NCBI GenBank assembly: GCA_026400555.1
Contig: JAPLOW010000139.1
Coordinates: 1 to 42,905 of the forward strand
Direction: 5' to 3'
Length of the DNA: 42,905 bases
DNA from: Hyphomicrobiales bacterium
GTDB lineage: Bacteria; Pseudomonadota; Alphaproteobacteria; Rhizobiales; Beijerinckiaceae
This document shows, in pieces, positions 16,495-26,144 of the stretch. The first letter of the stretch is position 1, and each line of letters starts with the position of its first letter. The notes under the pieces were generated by a model. The model worked only from the letters and a program-made list of their open reading frames with translations. It made no database searches and was not told where the DNA came from. The position numbers and the translations under genes were made by a program.

Positions 16495-18201
16495 TCAGTG
16501 CTTGGTTGCTCCGGACCGCTCGCGGGCCAGCAGCCAGTGGGAGAGATAGGTGCACAGGCCCACGATCACGACGGCGATCATGCCAAGCGCAGCGCCGGGG
16601 CCGCGCCCCGCAGGCGATTGCATGTAGACGTAAAGCCCATAGGCGAGCGGGGCGTCGGAGGTGTTCTGCACCAGCATCATCGTGGCCGAAAGTTCGACCG
16701 AGGCCGTGGCAAACGCTGTCACGAAGCCAGCCAGCATCCCGCCCGCCATCAGCGGCAGCAGGATCTTGCGGACGGTGCGGGCCTTGGTCGCACCGAGGCT
16801 CTCGGCAGCTTCCTCAAGCTGCGGCGAGACCTGCTGCAGCCCGGCCGTGCAGGCGCGCAAGGCATAGGGCAGACGCCTCACCGCCAGTGCGATGACGATC
16901 ATGAACCAGAATGTGGCGAGTGGCTGCCCTGATGGCAGGGTCACGCCATAGTAGGTGCGCAGGTAGCCGATTCCGATGACCACGCCGGGCACCGCCAGAG
17001 CGCCCATCGCAAGGTAGTCGAGCATCTGCCGGCCCGGTATCGTGGTGCGCTGCACCAGCCAGGCGATCGCCGCACCGATGATCACCGAGATCACACCGGC
17101 CAGCGTCGCATAGAGCAGCGTGTTCCAGATGAATTGCGGGCTCTCGGCAAAAACCTTGCCGTAGTGGGCCATGGTGAAGCCATCCGGCAGCGGCGAGAAC
17201 GACCAGACGGTCGCAAGCGACAGCAGGATCAGGCCGGCATGGGGCGCAAGCGTCAGCGCCAGGATCAGAAAGACCACGCCATAGGCAGCGAGCTTGTCGA
17301 GCCCCTTCATTTTGCGCCTGGCCAGCCCGCCGCCGCCACGCTGCACTGTGGCATAATCGCGCCCCCGCGTAGCCAGCGTGGCGACCCACATGGCCAGTAT
17401 CGACACAGCAATCAGCACCACAGATATCACATAGCCCATCGGGTCGCTGAGGCCGATCGAGGTGATGCGCAGGTATGCCTGCGGTGCCAGCATATCCTTG
17501 ACGTTGAGCAGAAGCGGCGTTGCCAGATCGTCGAACACCTTGATGAAGACGAGGCTGGCGCCGGCCACATATCCCGGCATGGCGAGGGGAAAGACGATCT
17601 TGCCGAACAGCCGGAAACCGGACGCGCCCAGGTTCTGCGCGCTTTCCTCCATGGCCCGGTCGATGTTGGCGAGCGCTGCCGAGACATTGAGCAGGATGAA
17701 CGGGAAGTAGTGGATGGCCTGCAACAGGATAACGCCGTTGAGTCCCTCCATGAAGGGCACGTTGATATCGAACCAGTCGCCCAGAAGCAGGTTGAACGAG
17801 CCATTGCGTCCGAACAGAAGCTGCATCGCCACCGCACCCGCAAAAGGCGGCATGATCAGCGGAATGACGCCTAGCGTCTGGATCAGCACAGCGCCGCGGA
17901 ACTGGAAGCGCGAGGTGATATAGGCCAGCGGCAGGGCGAACACCGTGCCCCACGCCACCGACATGGCCGCGACATAGACCGAATTGCCGAACGAGCGCCT
18001 GAACAGGTCATTGCGCACGAAGTCCGCGAAGTTGACCAGCGTGAAGCCCCCGGATCGCGGGTCAATGAAAGCCACAATGATCACGGTCGCCACCGGGATC
18101 ACCAGGAACAGCAACAGGAACAGCGCGACTGACCCCGCCACCAGATACTGGCTAAGCGGGATCGAGGGCTTTCGCGGGATATTGAGGGCGGCTGCGGTCA
18201 A
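16495..18201 (-). CDS. Fused two-domain ABC permease (FbpB-like)
   Basis: About 568 residues with two homologous membrane halves, each with an EAA loop: [25 protein letters not shown] in the first and [25 protein letters not shown] in the second. Thus one polypeptide supplies both halves of the channel. The most likely start is TTG 18201, which overlaps the binding-protein stop (TTGA), beginning [12 protein letters not shown]; the longer frame to 18273 runs into the preceding gene. Permeases of this layout serve Fe3+, phosphoglycerate-like and aminoethylphosphonate importers. The ATPase gene follows after eight bases. Confidence 0.88.
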   Translation of the reverse strand: MTAAALNIPRKPSIPLSQYLVAGSVALFLLLFLVIPVATVIIVAFIDPRSGGFTLVNFADFVRNDLFRRSFGNSVYVAAMSVAWGTVFALPLAYITSRFQFRGAVLIQTLGVIPLIMPPFAGAVAMQLLFGRNGSFNLLLGDWFDINVPFMEGLNGVILLQAIHYFPFILLNVSAALANIDRAMEESAQNLGASGFRLFGKIVFPLAMPGYVAGASLVFIKVFDDLATPLLLNVKDMLAPQAYLRITSIGLSDPMGYVISVVLIAVSILAMWVATLATRGRDYATVQRGGGGLARRKMKGLDKLAAYGVVFLILALTLAPHAGLILLSLATVWSFSPLPDGFTMAHYGKVFAESPQFIWNTLLYATLAGVISVIIGAAIAWLVQRTTIPGRQMLDYLAMGALAVPGVVIGIGYLRTYYGVTLPSGQPLATFWFMIVIALAVRRLPYALRACTAGLQQVSPQLEEAAESLGATKARTVRKILLPLMAGGMLAGFVTAFATASVELSATMMLVQNTSDAPLAYGLYVYMQSPAGRGPGAALGMIAVVIVGLCTYLSHWLLARERSGATKH

Positions 18202-19544
18202 GGCGCGAGCTTTGCCGCTTCCGCCACCTTGGCAGCAGCAGCCGCGTATTTCTCCTTGGCGAAGTTCGACCATTGCTGTTCAAGCTCGGCCTGGCGCGGG
18301 GCCTTGGCCTGCGGCGTCGTTCCCTGAAAGGAGGCTCTGACCTCGTCCGACGCAGCCTGCTCTCCCGCGATCGGCATCGCCGAAATCAGCGTGCGGGCTT
18401 CGGTGAGAAGCGCCCGGGCGGCCGGATTGTCACGCCGGGCCAGCCGCGCCTCGACATCGTGCATGGCCTTCGTGACAGCCTTGAGGGGCTCGAGATTGAA
18501 GGTGATCAACTGGTCGAACAGCACATCGACCGCCGCGTAGCGTCGCTCCGACACGCCGACATCGAACTGGAAGCCGGGCAGCCCGATCGCGCCCTTGAAC
18601 GGGTTGGGATAACCATCCGGCGCCTTGGCGTAGGTCGCAGGATTGACCGGCAGACGGCTGATCGCCGGGATCAGCAGCAGTTCCTGCCCCGCATCCGACA
18701 AAAGGAAGTCCACGAAGGCGCGCGCGCCGGCCTGGTTCGGGGCATTTGCGATGATACCGACATTGGCGGGCACCACGGTCGAAACGGTTGGATAGACAAA
18801 CTTCACAGGAAAGTTCGCGGCCCGGGCCGAGAAGGCGAAGAAGTCGATGACCACGCCCAGGCCAACCTGCCCGGAGTTGACCGCATCCGGTACACCGAAG
18901 GAGCGATCGGTGACCGAGCGCATGTTGCCGGACATCGCCTTCAGCGTAGCCCAGCCCTTCTCCCAGCCTTCGCCCTGCAGGATGGTTTCTACCGTCAGGT
19001 GCGTCGTGCCGGAGCGCGACGGCGTCGTAATCATCACATGGTCATGATAGACCGCCTTCCCGAGATCAGCCCACTCCTTCGGGTCTGGCAGTCGGTTGGC
19101 GCGGGTGTAGCGCTCATTCCACATAATGCCGTAGCCCGATGCGGCGAAGCCAAAGAACATGCCGTCAGGATCATTGATGCTGTAGGGCCCAAGCTTGGCA
19201 GGTATGCCGGGCGTGTTCGGCTTGTAGGCCTGCAGCAGACCAGCGCGCTTCAACACCTCGAAGGCGTCGGGCGCGGAAGCCCAGAACAGATCGACCTGGT
19301 TGTTGGCGCGGGTTTCCTGCACGAAGCGCACGCCGGCATTGGTGTTGCGGTTCTGGACCTCCAGCGTCACGCCGGGATAGGCCGTCTCGAAGGCTTTCTT
19401 GACCGGATCGGTGACATCCTTTGAAAACGAGGTCACAACCGTGACCTTTCCTGTCGGCGCCTGTGCGATCGCAGGATGGGGCGCGCCCGACAGTACGAGA
19501 ACTGCGGCGGCGGCCACCACAAGACGTCGGTTGAACACAGGCAT
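18198..19544 (-). CDS. PgtC-like ABC substrate-binding protein
   Basis: A 448-residue periplasmic protein with signal peptide MPVFNRRLVVAAAAVLVLSG ending near AIAQA. Segments VDLFWASAPDAFEVL, TPSRSGTTHLTVETIL, GWEKGWATLKAMSGN and DRSFGVPDAVNSG recall the Salmonella PgtC phosphoglycerate transport protein, including its long C-terminal helical extension; this is from memory, not an alignment. Here it heads an ABC operon rather than a PgtAB regulatory system, so it is read as a binding protein for a phosphorylated or phosphonate ligand. The start at 19544 with GGGAG directly upstream is preferred over 19622. Confidence 0.82.
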   Translation of the reverse strand: MPVFNRRLVVAAAAVLVLSGAPHPAIAQAPTGKVTVVTSFSKDVTDPVKKAFETAYPGVTLEVQNRNTNAGVRFVQETRANNQVDLFWASAPDAFEVLKRAGLLQAYKPNTPGIPAKLGPYSINDPDGMFFGFAASGYGIMWNERYTRANRLPDPKEWADLGKAVYHDHVMITTPSRSGTTHLTVETILQGEGWEKGWATLKAMSGNMRSVTDRSFGVPDAVNSGQVGLGVVIDFFAFSARAANFPVKFVYPTVSTVVPANVGIIANAPNQAGARAFVDFLLSDAGQELLLIPAISRLPVNPATYAKAPDGYPNPFKGAIGLPGFQFDVGVSERRYAAVDVLFDQLITFNLEPLKAVTKAMHDVEARLARRDNPAARALLTEARTLISAMPIAGEQAASDEVRASFQGTTPQAKAPRQAELEQQWSNFAKEKYAAAAAKVAEAAKLAP

Positions 19545-19647
19545 CTCCCTGAACCTCGATGTTTCCTCCGGCCAGTACCGACCGGTTGTCCAGCTAGTTA
19601 TGCCAGAAGCAGCCAGAAGCAAGAGGGTCCGGCGCGCCGCCTCAGGT

Positions 19648-21300
19648 CTATTCCGCCGGCGATGTCAGGCGGGAGCCGCGCAACTCGCCGGCCGCTTCGA
19701 GAATCGGATGCGCGACCGAGACAAGATGGGCGTTGATGCGCTTCAGGTCGCGCAGGATGTCGAGATGCAGCGCGCTGGTTTCGATCGACGCAACCGCGCC
19801 ATCGCGCAGCCGGGCGAGGTGGCTTTCCATCGCAACCCGCTCGGCAGACCGGATCTGATCCTTCTCGCGAACGAGTTCGCGCGCCATCTCCGGATCATTT
19901 GTCATGAACACGGTGATCGCGAGCTTGAGTTGCTTGACCACACGCGCGTGAAACTCATTCAGTTCGCGCCAGCCTTCGGGAGAGAACGAGACGCCGTTGC
20001 GGCGGCGCTTGGCAGCGAGCTCCAGAAGGCTCTTGTCGATGATGTCCCCAACATGTTCGAGGTTGGTCGTGAACAGGATGAGATCGAAGGCACGGCGCGC
20101 ATCCGCCTCCTGTAAGGGCTGGCGCGTCAGCCGCGTGAGATAGAGTTTGATCGCATCCTGGAAATCATCGACCTCGTCATCGAGCTTTCGGATCGCGCCC
20201 AGCCGGACGCCGTCTGCCTCGTTGAAGGTCAGCATGGTCTCGCCCAGCATGGTTTCGACCCGCTCGGCCAGCCGCAGAACCTCGCGCGAGGCGGCCCCGA
20301 GGGCCAGATGCGGCGTCGTCAGCAGGGCCTCGTCGAGATGCCGGATGCTGTGTCCCGGCTGCGCCTTGGCATCAACGAAGGCAAGACCTTCAAGCGACCG
20401 CGCCGCAAAGCCGACAAAGGGCAGAAACAGCGCCATCAGCGCCGCGTTGAATACGACATGGGCAATCGCCAGGCTTTGCGCGGGCGGCCAGCCAAGCTCG
20501 CCCAGCAGAGGCTGCCATAGGGGCAGGCTTGCCAAAGCAAGGACGGCGCCCACGAGGCGAAAGCCGAGGTTGCCCAGGACAATCCGTCGCGAGATGGCGG
20601 ATTCGCGCCAGACCAGGGCCAGGGCAATCAGCCCGGAGCCTATATTTGCGCCCAGCACCAGATACAGGCCAAGCTGGATGGTGACGACACCAGAGGCCGA
20701 TAGCGCGAGCACCAGCAGGACGAAAGCGACGCTCGAGTGCATCAGCCACGTCACCCCTGCAGCAAGAACCAGCGCCATCACCGGCTCATCACCCAAGCGT
20801 GACAGCACGACATCGAGAATTCCGCCGCCGCGCCAGCCGGCCGTGGCTGCGACGATCATCCCGAGCGACAGGATGATCAGGCTGAGGCCGATGCCGATGC
20901 GTCCGAACTGCCGGACACGCGCCGAGCCCGACAGCATGAAGGCCGCAACGCTGAGGCTCAGCAGCACAGGCACGACAGCTTTCAGATCAAAGGACAGGAC
21001 CTTCACGACAAGACTGGAGCCGAGATCCGCGCCAAGCATGACCGCCAGCGCCGGTGCCAGCGCGATGAAGCCGCGGCTGGCCAAAGAAGTCAGCAGCAGC
21101 GCCGTCGCAGTCGCACTTTGCAGGGCAAGAGCGACCGCAAGGCCAAGGCCGGCAGCGCTAGCCGAATGACCGGCGGATTTGGCCAGCATGGAACGCAGCC
21201 CGTCGCCAAACGCTCGCACGACGCCGGTTTTCACCAGACGGGTCGACCAAAGCAGCAGCGCGACGGCTCCTAGGAGGGCCAAGAATCCGGTTGGATACAT
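19648..21300 (-). CDS. Na/Pi cotransporter family protein with PhoU-like domain
   Basis: A 550-residue inner-membrane protein. Two inverted Na_Pi_cotrans repeats carry the signature segments QSATATALLLTS (about 61-72) and HSSVAFVLLVLALSASG (about 188-204). From about residue 330 the chain is a soluble PhoU-like helical domain (LRLAERVETMLGETM, FDLILFTTNLEHVGDII). Family members such as YjbB export or exchange inorganic phosphate, so this could move phosphate released from imported organophosphates. It lies divergent to the phn operon across 193 bp. A TTGACA-like -35 at 21333-21338 is visible, but no clear ribosome site precedes the ATG. Confidence 0.9.
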   Translation of the reverse strand: MYPTGFLALLGAVALLLWSTRLVKTGVVRAFGDGLRSMLAKSAGHSASAAGLGLAVALALQSATATALLLTSLASRGFIALAPALAVMLGADLGSSLVVKVLSFDLKAVVPVLLSLSVAAFMLSGSARVRQFGRIGIGLSLIILSLGMIVAATAGWRGGGILDVVLSRLGDEPVMALVLAAGVTWLMHSSVAFVLLVLALSASGVVTIQLGLYLVLGANIGSGLIALALVWRESAISRRIVLGNLGFRLVGAVLALASLPLWQPLLGELGWPPAQSLAIAHVVFNAALMALFLPFVGFAARSLEGLAFVDAKAQPGHSIRHLDEALLTTPHLALGAASREVLRLAERVETMLGETMLTFNEADGVRLGAIRKLDDEVDDFQDAIKLYLTRLTRQPLQEADARRAFDLILFTTNLEHVGDIIDKSLLELAAKRRRNGVSFSPEGWRELNEFHARVVKQLKLAITVFMTNDPEMARELVREKDQIRSAERVAMESHLARLRDGAVASIETSALHLDILRDLKRINAHLVSVAHPILEAAGELRGSRLTSPAE

Positions 21301-21427
21301 GAATTATCGTTTGCCGGATAAATTTTGTTGTCAAGTGAACATGGCTGATGATGAACTAAGAATCTGAAATTACTTGATTTTTTGGAAAAAGCCAGTGCGC
21401 TTGCAACTGGCTGACACCCCGTGATAA

Positions 21428-21445
21428 TCGTCACTTAACTGTCAT
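21428..21445 (+). promoter_or_regulatory. Pho-box-like site upstream of phnD
   Basis: TCGTCAC-TTAA-CTGTCAT gives two seven-base half-sites at 11-base spacing, matching the CTGTCAT-N4-CTGTCAC layout of PhoB boxes; the second half is perfect and the first differs at two positions. It ends 48 bases before the phnD ATG, suitable for activation. It suggests induction under phosphate limitation. Confidence 0.5.
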
Positions 21446-21493
21446 AAATGACGACCGCTTCACAAAATAGCGGCACTTTGGGGAGAGAACGCG

Positions 21494-22579
21494 ATGCAGA
21501 TTCCAAGCTTGCGCCGAGCCGTACCCGCCATGGCCTTCGTGGTCCTTTGCTCCCAATTCAGTGTGGGACGGGCCGCGGCACAGGACACCTGTCCGAACAG
21601 GGGCCAGCTCGACACACTCTATTGCGACGCCAACAATGATCTCGTGGCCGATGCACCGCCAGCCAACCGCCAGCGCGACCCATCGACGATGATCTTCGCC
21701 TACACGCCGGTCGAGGATCCGGCTGTGTATGCCAACATCTTCAAACCACTGATGGACTACATGGGGACCTGCACGGGCAAGCGCTGGGTGTACTTTCCGG
21801 TCCAGTCGAATTCGGCCCAAATCGAGGCCATGCGTTCGGGCCGCCTCCACGTCGCGGGCTTTTCGACCGGTCCGACCGGCTTTGCCGTGAACATTGCCGG
21901 CGCGGTGCCGTTTGCCGCAAAGGGCTCGTCTGCGGGGGTACGCGGCTATAACCTGCTCGCCATCGTGAAAGCGGACTCCCCCTTCCAGAAGCTCGCCGAC
22001 CTCAAGGGCAAGAAGGTCGCGCACACCTCGCCGTCCTCGAACTCCGGCAATCTTGCCCCGCGCGCGCTGTTCCCGTCCGAAGGTCTGACCCCGGTGACGG
22101 ATTACCAGCCGATCATGTCGGGCGGGCATGACCGCTCGGTGCTCGGCGTCAACACGGGCGACTACGACATGGGCGCGGTCGCCTCCGACGTGTTCGAGCG
22201 CATGGGCAATCGCGGAACGGTCAAGGCCGAGAATTTCCGCATTCTGTACCGGAGCCCGATCTTTCCGACCTCGTCATTCGCCCATGCCCATGACCTGAAC
22301 CCGGCGCTGGCCACCACGGTGAAACAGTGCTTCTACGACTTCAAGTTTCCTGCCGAGATGGTCAAGGAATTCAACGGCGACGACCGCTTCCTGCCAATCA
22401 CCTACCAGAAGGACTGGGCGCCGGTGCGTGAGGTCGCCGAGAAGACAAATACGCCCTACAACCGCGCGGCCTATGAGGCAGAGGCCAAGCGTGAAGCCGA
22501 GGCGGCCGCACGCCGTGCGGCCCAACCAGCGGCTGCGCCAGCCGCGGCACCGGCGGCTCCCGCAGTGCCGCGCCCATGA
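21494..22579 (+). CDS. phnD: Phosphonate/phosphite-type ABC substrate-binding protein
   Basis: A 361-residue periplasmic PhnD/PtxB-like binding protein. Signal peptide: [20 protein letters not shown], ending near AAAQD. Family hallmarks are [23 protein letters not shown], the ligand-loop region [32 protein letters not shown] and [14 protein letters not shown]. The ligand may be a phosphonate, phosphite or related ester. The last about 30 residues are an unusual Ala/Pro/Glu-rich tail ([20 protein letters not shown]) absent from typical members. The stop overlaps the phnC start (ATGA), and a Pho-box-like site lies upstream. Confidence 0.92.
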   Translation: MQIPSLRRAVPAMAFVVLCSQFSVGRAAAQDTCPNRGQLDTLYCDANNDLVADAPPANRQRDPSTMIFAYTPVEDPAVYANIFKPLMDYMGTCTGKRWVYFPVQSNSAQIEAMRSGRLHVAGFSTGPTGFAVNIAGAVPFAAKGSSAGVRGYNLLAIVKADSPFQKLADLKGKKVAHTSPSSNSGNLAPRALFPSEGLTPVTDYQPIMSGGHDRSVLGVNTGDYDMGAVASDVFERMGNRGTVKAENFRILYRSPIFPTSSFAHAHDLNPALATTVKQCFYDFKFPAEMVKEFNGDDRFLPITYQKDWAPVREVAEKTNTPYNRAAYEAEAKREAEAAARRAAQPAAAPAAAPAAPAVPRP

Positions 22580-23397
22580 CGATAGCCGGGGCCCTGGTTC
22601 GCAGCACAGTTGACAGCCGCGCCCAGGCCGACGCCAGCCCGCGCGAGGTGGTGATCAAGAACCTGCGCAAGGAGTACCGCGCCGGCCAGCCGGTGCTGCG
22701 CGATGTTTCTGTGACCATCGCCGGCAAGGGCATGACCGCGATCATCGGCCCGTCCGGCACCGGCAAGTCAACGCTGATCCGCTGCATCAACCGTCTTGTC
22801 GATCCGACATCCGGTCAGATCCTGTTCATGGGCCGCGACCTTGCCACCCTCAAGGGCGCTGATCTTCGGGCTGCGCGCCGCATGATCGGCATGGTGTTCC
22901 AGGAATACAACCTGGTCGAGCGCCTGTCGGTGATCGAGAACCTGCTGTGCGGCCGGCTGGGCTACATGCGGTGGTGGAAGGTGTTCCTGCGCCGATTCAG
23001 CGAGGCAGATGTGGCGTGCGCCTTCGAGTTGCTGGACGCTGTCGGGCTTGGTGACATGGCGACGCGGCGGGCCGATGCGCGCTCGGGCGGCCAGCGCCAG
23101 CGTGTCGGAATCTGCCGCGCGATCATGCAGAACCCGGACCTCATCCTCGCCGATGAGCCAACCTCCTCGCTCGACCCAAAAACCTCGGTCGAGATCATGG
23201 AGCTCCTTGAGACGCTTGCCGCCGAGCGCGGCATCCCGGTGGTCGTCAACATCCACAATGTCGAACTGGCAAAGCGCTTCGCGGAGCGTGTCATCGGCAT
23301 GTCGAAGGGCGCCATCGTCTTTGACGGGCCGCCCTCGGCGCTTGAGGACCGCCACCTGATCGAGATCTATGGCGGCAAGGACTGGCTCGAGGCATGA
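22576..23397 (+). CDS. phnC: Phosphonate ABC transporter ATP-binding protein
   Basis: A 273-residue cytoplasmic ATPase. Walker A is [10 protein letters not shown], followed by the PhnC-typical [13 protein letters not shown]; the Q-loop is [14 protein letters not shown], the signature [15 protein letters not shown], Walker [14 protein letters not shown] and the switch NIHNVELA (the NVELA pattern is typical of PhnC). The about 25-residue N-terminal lead before [10 protein letters not shown] is slightly long. Four-base overlaps with phnD and phnE show a tightly coupled operon. Confidence 0.95.
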   Translation: MTIAGALVRSTVDSRAQADASPREVVIKNLRKEYRAGQPVLRDVSVTIAGKGMTAIIGPSGTGKSTLIRCINRLVDPTSGQILFMGRDLATLKGADLRAARRMIGMVFQEYNLVERLSVIENLLCGRLGYMRWWKVFLRRFSEADVACAFELLDAVGLGDMATRRADARSGGQRQRVGICRAIMQNPDLILADEPTSSLDPKTSVEIMELLETLAAERGIPVVVNIHNVELAKRFAERVIGMSKGAIVFDGPPSALEDRHLIEIYGGKDWLEA

Positions 23398-24194
23398 GCG
23401 TCACCCTGCCCCGCCGCACATTGCGCGACGCGTTCCCCGCCAACTGGACAGTCAGGGCGCTGCGGCTCGGGCTTGTGCTCTACGTGATCTATGCGGCCGG
23501 GATCCTGCAGATCAGCTGGGCGCGTTTTGTCATCGGGCTGGATCAGGGCGGCAAGTTCCTCGGGCGCATGTGGCCGCCCAACATGCAGGCCCAGAAACTG
23601 CAGCTGATTACCGACGGCATGCTGGAGAGCCTGCAGATTGCCATCCTGGCGACCGCTTTCGGCGTGCTGCTGGCGCTGCCGCTGGGCCTGATCGCGGCGC
23701 GCAATCTGACACCCGCCTGGGCATCCTGGACGGCGCGGGCCCTGATTGCGCTGCTGCGCACCTTTCACCCGGTGATCGTCGCCATTCTCTTCGTCAAGGC
23801 CGTCGGCTTCGGCGCTTTGGCAGGCGTGCTTGCCCTCGTGGTCGCATCCATGGGGTTTGTCGGAAAGCTCTTCGCCGAGGCGATCGAGGAAATCTCGATG
23901 AAGCAGGTCGAGGCCATCCGCGCCACCGGAGCTGGTTTCCTCAGCGTGCTGATCATGGGCGTGCTGCCGCAGGTGATGGCGCGCTTCGTGGGCTTCGTGA
24001 TCTACCAACTCGATTCCAACCTCCGGAACTCCACCATGGTCGGGATCGTCGGCGGCGGTGGCATCGGTGCGACGCTCTTCACCGCCTATCAGCGCTTCGA
24101 CTACGACGTGGTGCTGACCATCCTTCTGGTCATCATAGTGATCATTATGCTGTTCGAGGTCGTCTCGACGCGTATCCGCCGGGTTTTCCAATGA
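23394..24194 (+). CDS. phnE: Phosphonate ABC transporter permease 1
   Basis: A 266-residue inner-membrane permease with about six helices. PhnE signature segments are [48 protein letters not shown], and the EAA loop [22 protein letters not shown]. The C-terminal [17 protein letters not shown] is diagnostic of PhnE permeases. It overlaps phnC and the second permease by four bases each and should pair with the next protein. Confidence 0.95.
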   Translation: MSVTLPRRTLRDAFPANWTVRALRLGLVLYVIYAAGILQISWARFVIGLDQGGKFLGRMWPPNMQAQKLQLITDGMLESLQIAILATAFGVLLALPLGLIAARNLTPAWASWTARALIALLRTFHPVIVAILFVKAVGFGALAGVLALVVASMGFVGKLFAEAIEEISMKQVEAIRATGAGFLSVLIMGVLPQVMARFVGFVIYQLDSNLRNSTMVGIVGGGGIGATLFTAYQRFDYDVVLTILLVIIVIIMLFEVVSTRIRRVFQ

Positions 24195-25015
24195 CACGGG
24201 CCCCAGCGACAGCCGGCATCGGCACAGGCATCATCCGCGAATGGCAGCGCTTCACGCCAGGCGAGCGGCTGGGTCGATACGCTGTCTACGTGGTGAGCGC
24301 CATTGCCGTCATCTGGTCGCTGCGCACCATCGAGGTGATCCCCGAATTCCTGTATGACGCGCCGGCGCAGACAGCCGACCTTTTTCAGCGCATGTGGCCG
24401 TTCGACTGGCGATTCTGGCCAACTGTGCTGTCCGGCCTTGTCGAAACGCTGCACACGGCAACCCTTGGCACGCTGATGGCGCTGGTGCTGGCGTCCCCGG
24501 TCGCGCTGCTGGCCGCGCGCAACATTACGCGCTCGGCCTGGCTCAATCAGCTGGCCAATCTCATCCTGGTGTCCTCGCGCTCGGTCAATTCGCTGATCTG
24601 GGCGCTGCTGTTCGTCGCCATTTTCGGCCCCGGTGCACTGGCCGGGACACTCGCGATCGCCTTCCGGTCGATCGGCTTTGTCGGCAAGTTGCTCGGCGAA
24701 GCCATCGAGGAGGCGCAGCGCGGGCCTATCGAAGCACTGACCGCGGCAGGCGCCTCGCCCATGGCGATCCTCATCAAGGGCTACTGGCCGCAGGTCGAGC
24801 CAGCCTTCTGGTCGGTGGCGCTGTTCCGTTGGGACATCAACGTGCGCGAGAGCGCCGTACTCGGGCTGGTCGGCGCCGGTGGCATCGGCGTCGCGCTCGA
24901 TACCGCGACCAGCAATCTTTACTGGGACCAGGCCGGACTGGTGCTGGCCACCATCTTCACGGTCGTCGTCCTGACCGAAATCATCACCTCGCGGATCAGA
25001 ACCAGGATCATCTGA
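24191..25015 (+). CDS. phnE2: Phosphonate ABC transporter permease 2
   Basis: A 274-residue PhnE paralog: SGLVETLHTATLGTLMALVLASPV, SSRSVNSLIWALLFVAIFGPG, EAA loop EAIEEAQRGPIEALTAAGAS, and the family C-terminus INVRESAVLGLVGAGGIG. The ATG at 24191 overlaps the phnE stop; the frame is open upstream to 23369 only because it is antisense-free, not because it codes. Two-permease phosphonate importers are common in Hyphomicrobiales. The stop is 7 bases before the next binding-protein frame, so transcription probably continues. Confidence 0.94.
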   Translation: MTRAPATAGIGTGIIREWQRFTPGERLGRYAVYVVSAIAVIWSLRTIEVIPEFLYDAPAQTADLFQRMWPFDWRFWPTVLSGLVETLHTATLGTLMALVLASPVALLAARNITRSAWLNQLANLILVSSRSVNSLIWALLFVAIFGPGALAGTLAIAFRSIGFVGKLLGEAIEEAQRGPIEALTAAGASPMAILIKGYWPQVEPAFWSVALFRWDINVRESAVLGLVGAGGIGVALDTATSNLYWDQAGLVLATIFTVVVLTEIITSRIRTRII

Positions 25016-25022
25016 GCCGCTC

Positions 25023-26024
25023 TTGAGCCTCGTCGCGATGGCCTGGGCCGCGCCCGCGCAGGCGCAGGGTCAGCTCAATCTCTACTGCTCGGTGCAGGTG
25101 GAATGGTGCACCGCGATCGCCAACACCTTTCAGCGAGACACGGGCATCACCGTCAACATGACGCAAAAGGGTTCGGGCGAGAGCCTCGCCCAGATCCGCG
25201 CCGAGGCGCAGAACCCGCGCGGCGACGTCTGGTTCGGCGGCACCGGCGATCCGCACCTGATCGTGGCCGAGGAAGGGCTGTCCGTCGAGTACAAGTCCGC
25301 CGCGCACGTCGATCTCCAGCCCTGGGCCATCCGCCAGTACGAAGCCGCAAAAGGCCGCTCGGTCGGGGTCTATTCGGGCGCGGTGGGCTTCGGCTTCAAC
25401 ACCGAGTTGCTGGCCAAGAAGACCATCTCGGCCCCTGCCTGTTGGGCCGACCTGACCAAGGCTGCCTACAAGGGCGAGATCCAGGTCGCGAACCCCAACT
25501 CGTCGGGCACCGCCTATGTCATCATCGCCACGCTGGTGCAGCTGATGGGCGAGGACAAGGCCTTCGCCTATTTGAAGGAGCTGCACCCCAACATCAACGC
25601 CTATGCCCGTTCCGGCACCGGCCCGATCAAGGCCGTGGCGCGCGGCGAGACGGCAGTCTCGCTCTCGTTCGTGCATGATGCCGTGACCGAAAGCAATGCC
25701 GGCTTCCCGGTGAAGTACAACACACCGTGCGAGGGCACCGGCTACGAGATCGGTTCGATGTCGATCATCAAGGGCGCGCGCAACATCGCCAACGCCCGCA
25801 GGTTCTATGACTGGGCGCTGACACCCGCCGCCCAGCGGATCGGCTTCGAAGTCGGCAAGCAACTGCAGATGCCATCGAACAAGAACGCGCCCCTGCCGCC
25901 CGGCGCGCCGGACCTCAGCAAGATGAAGCTCGTCGAGTACGACTTCGTGAAATACGGCGCAGCAGCCGAGCGTCGCCGCCTGCTCGCTAAGTGGGATGCC
26001 GAGATCGGTTCGCTGCCGAGGTGA
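25023..26024 (+). CDS. Fe3+/AfuA-type binding protein 1, with atypical start
   Basis: About 333 residues of a family-1 solute-binding protein: QLNLYCSVQVEWCTAIANTF, DVWFGGTGDPHLI, NPNSSGTAYVIIATL, GTGYEIGSMSIIKGARN, and the C-terminus LVEYDFVKYGAAAERRRLLAKW. It is clearly paralogous to the protein at 26145. The only usable start is TTG 25023, seven bases after phnE2, giving a signal region (SLVAMAWAAPAQAQG) without a positive n-region and about ten residues shorter than in the paralog. Either the start is damaged or export is compromised. The ligand is perhaps a phosphorylated sugar or phosphonate. Confidence 0.8.
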   Translation: MSLVAMAWAAPAQAQGQLNLYCSVQVEWCTAIANTFQRDTGITVNMTQKGSGESLAQIRAEAQNPRGDVWFGGTGDPHLIVAEEGLSVEYKSAAHVDLQPWAIRQYEAAKGRSVGVYSGAVGFGFNTELLAKKTISAPACWADLTKAAYKGEIQVANPNSSGTAYVIIATLVQLMGEDKAFAYLKELHPNINAYARSGTGPIKAVARGETAVSLSFVHDAVTESNAGFPVKYNTPCEGTGYEIGSMSIIKGARNIANARRFYDWALTPAAQRIGFEVGKQLQMPSNKNAPLPPGAPDLSKMKLVEYDFVKYGAAAERRRLLAKWDAEIGSLPR

Positions 26025-26055
26025 CAGGCCGCACTGACGATCATTACGAGCAAGC

Positions 26056-26095
26056 CGAAGCGATCCAGACTTGGGTCAGAGACCGGATCGCTTCG
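26056..26095 (+). promoter_or_regulatory. Strong intergenic hairpin between the two binding-protein genes
   Basis: An 11-base-pair perfect stem pairs 26056-26066 (CGAAGCGATCC) with 26085-26095 (GGATCGCTTCG). Inside the 18-base loop a second stem, GGTC-AGA-GACC (26074-26084), forms on top of it. No U-tract follows, so it looks like an mRNA-stabilising or processing hairpin, or a partial terminator tuning expression of the downstream genes. Confidence 0.6.
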
Positions 26096-26144
26096 CTGCA
26101 CTTGCCTTGACGATCAAGATACTGAAACACGACGGGAGAAACCC

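Noticed and set aside
23369-24190. Long N-terminal extension of PhnE2
   Set aside because: It overlaps all of phnE in another frame, is Arg/Gly-rich, and the PhnE2 homology begins at ATG 24191.
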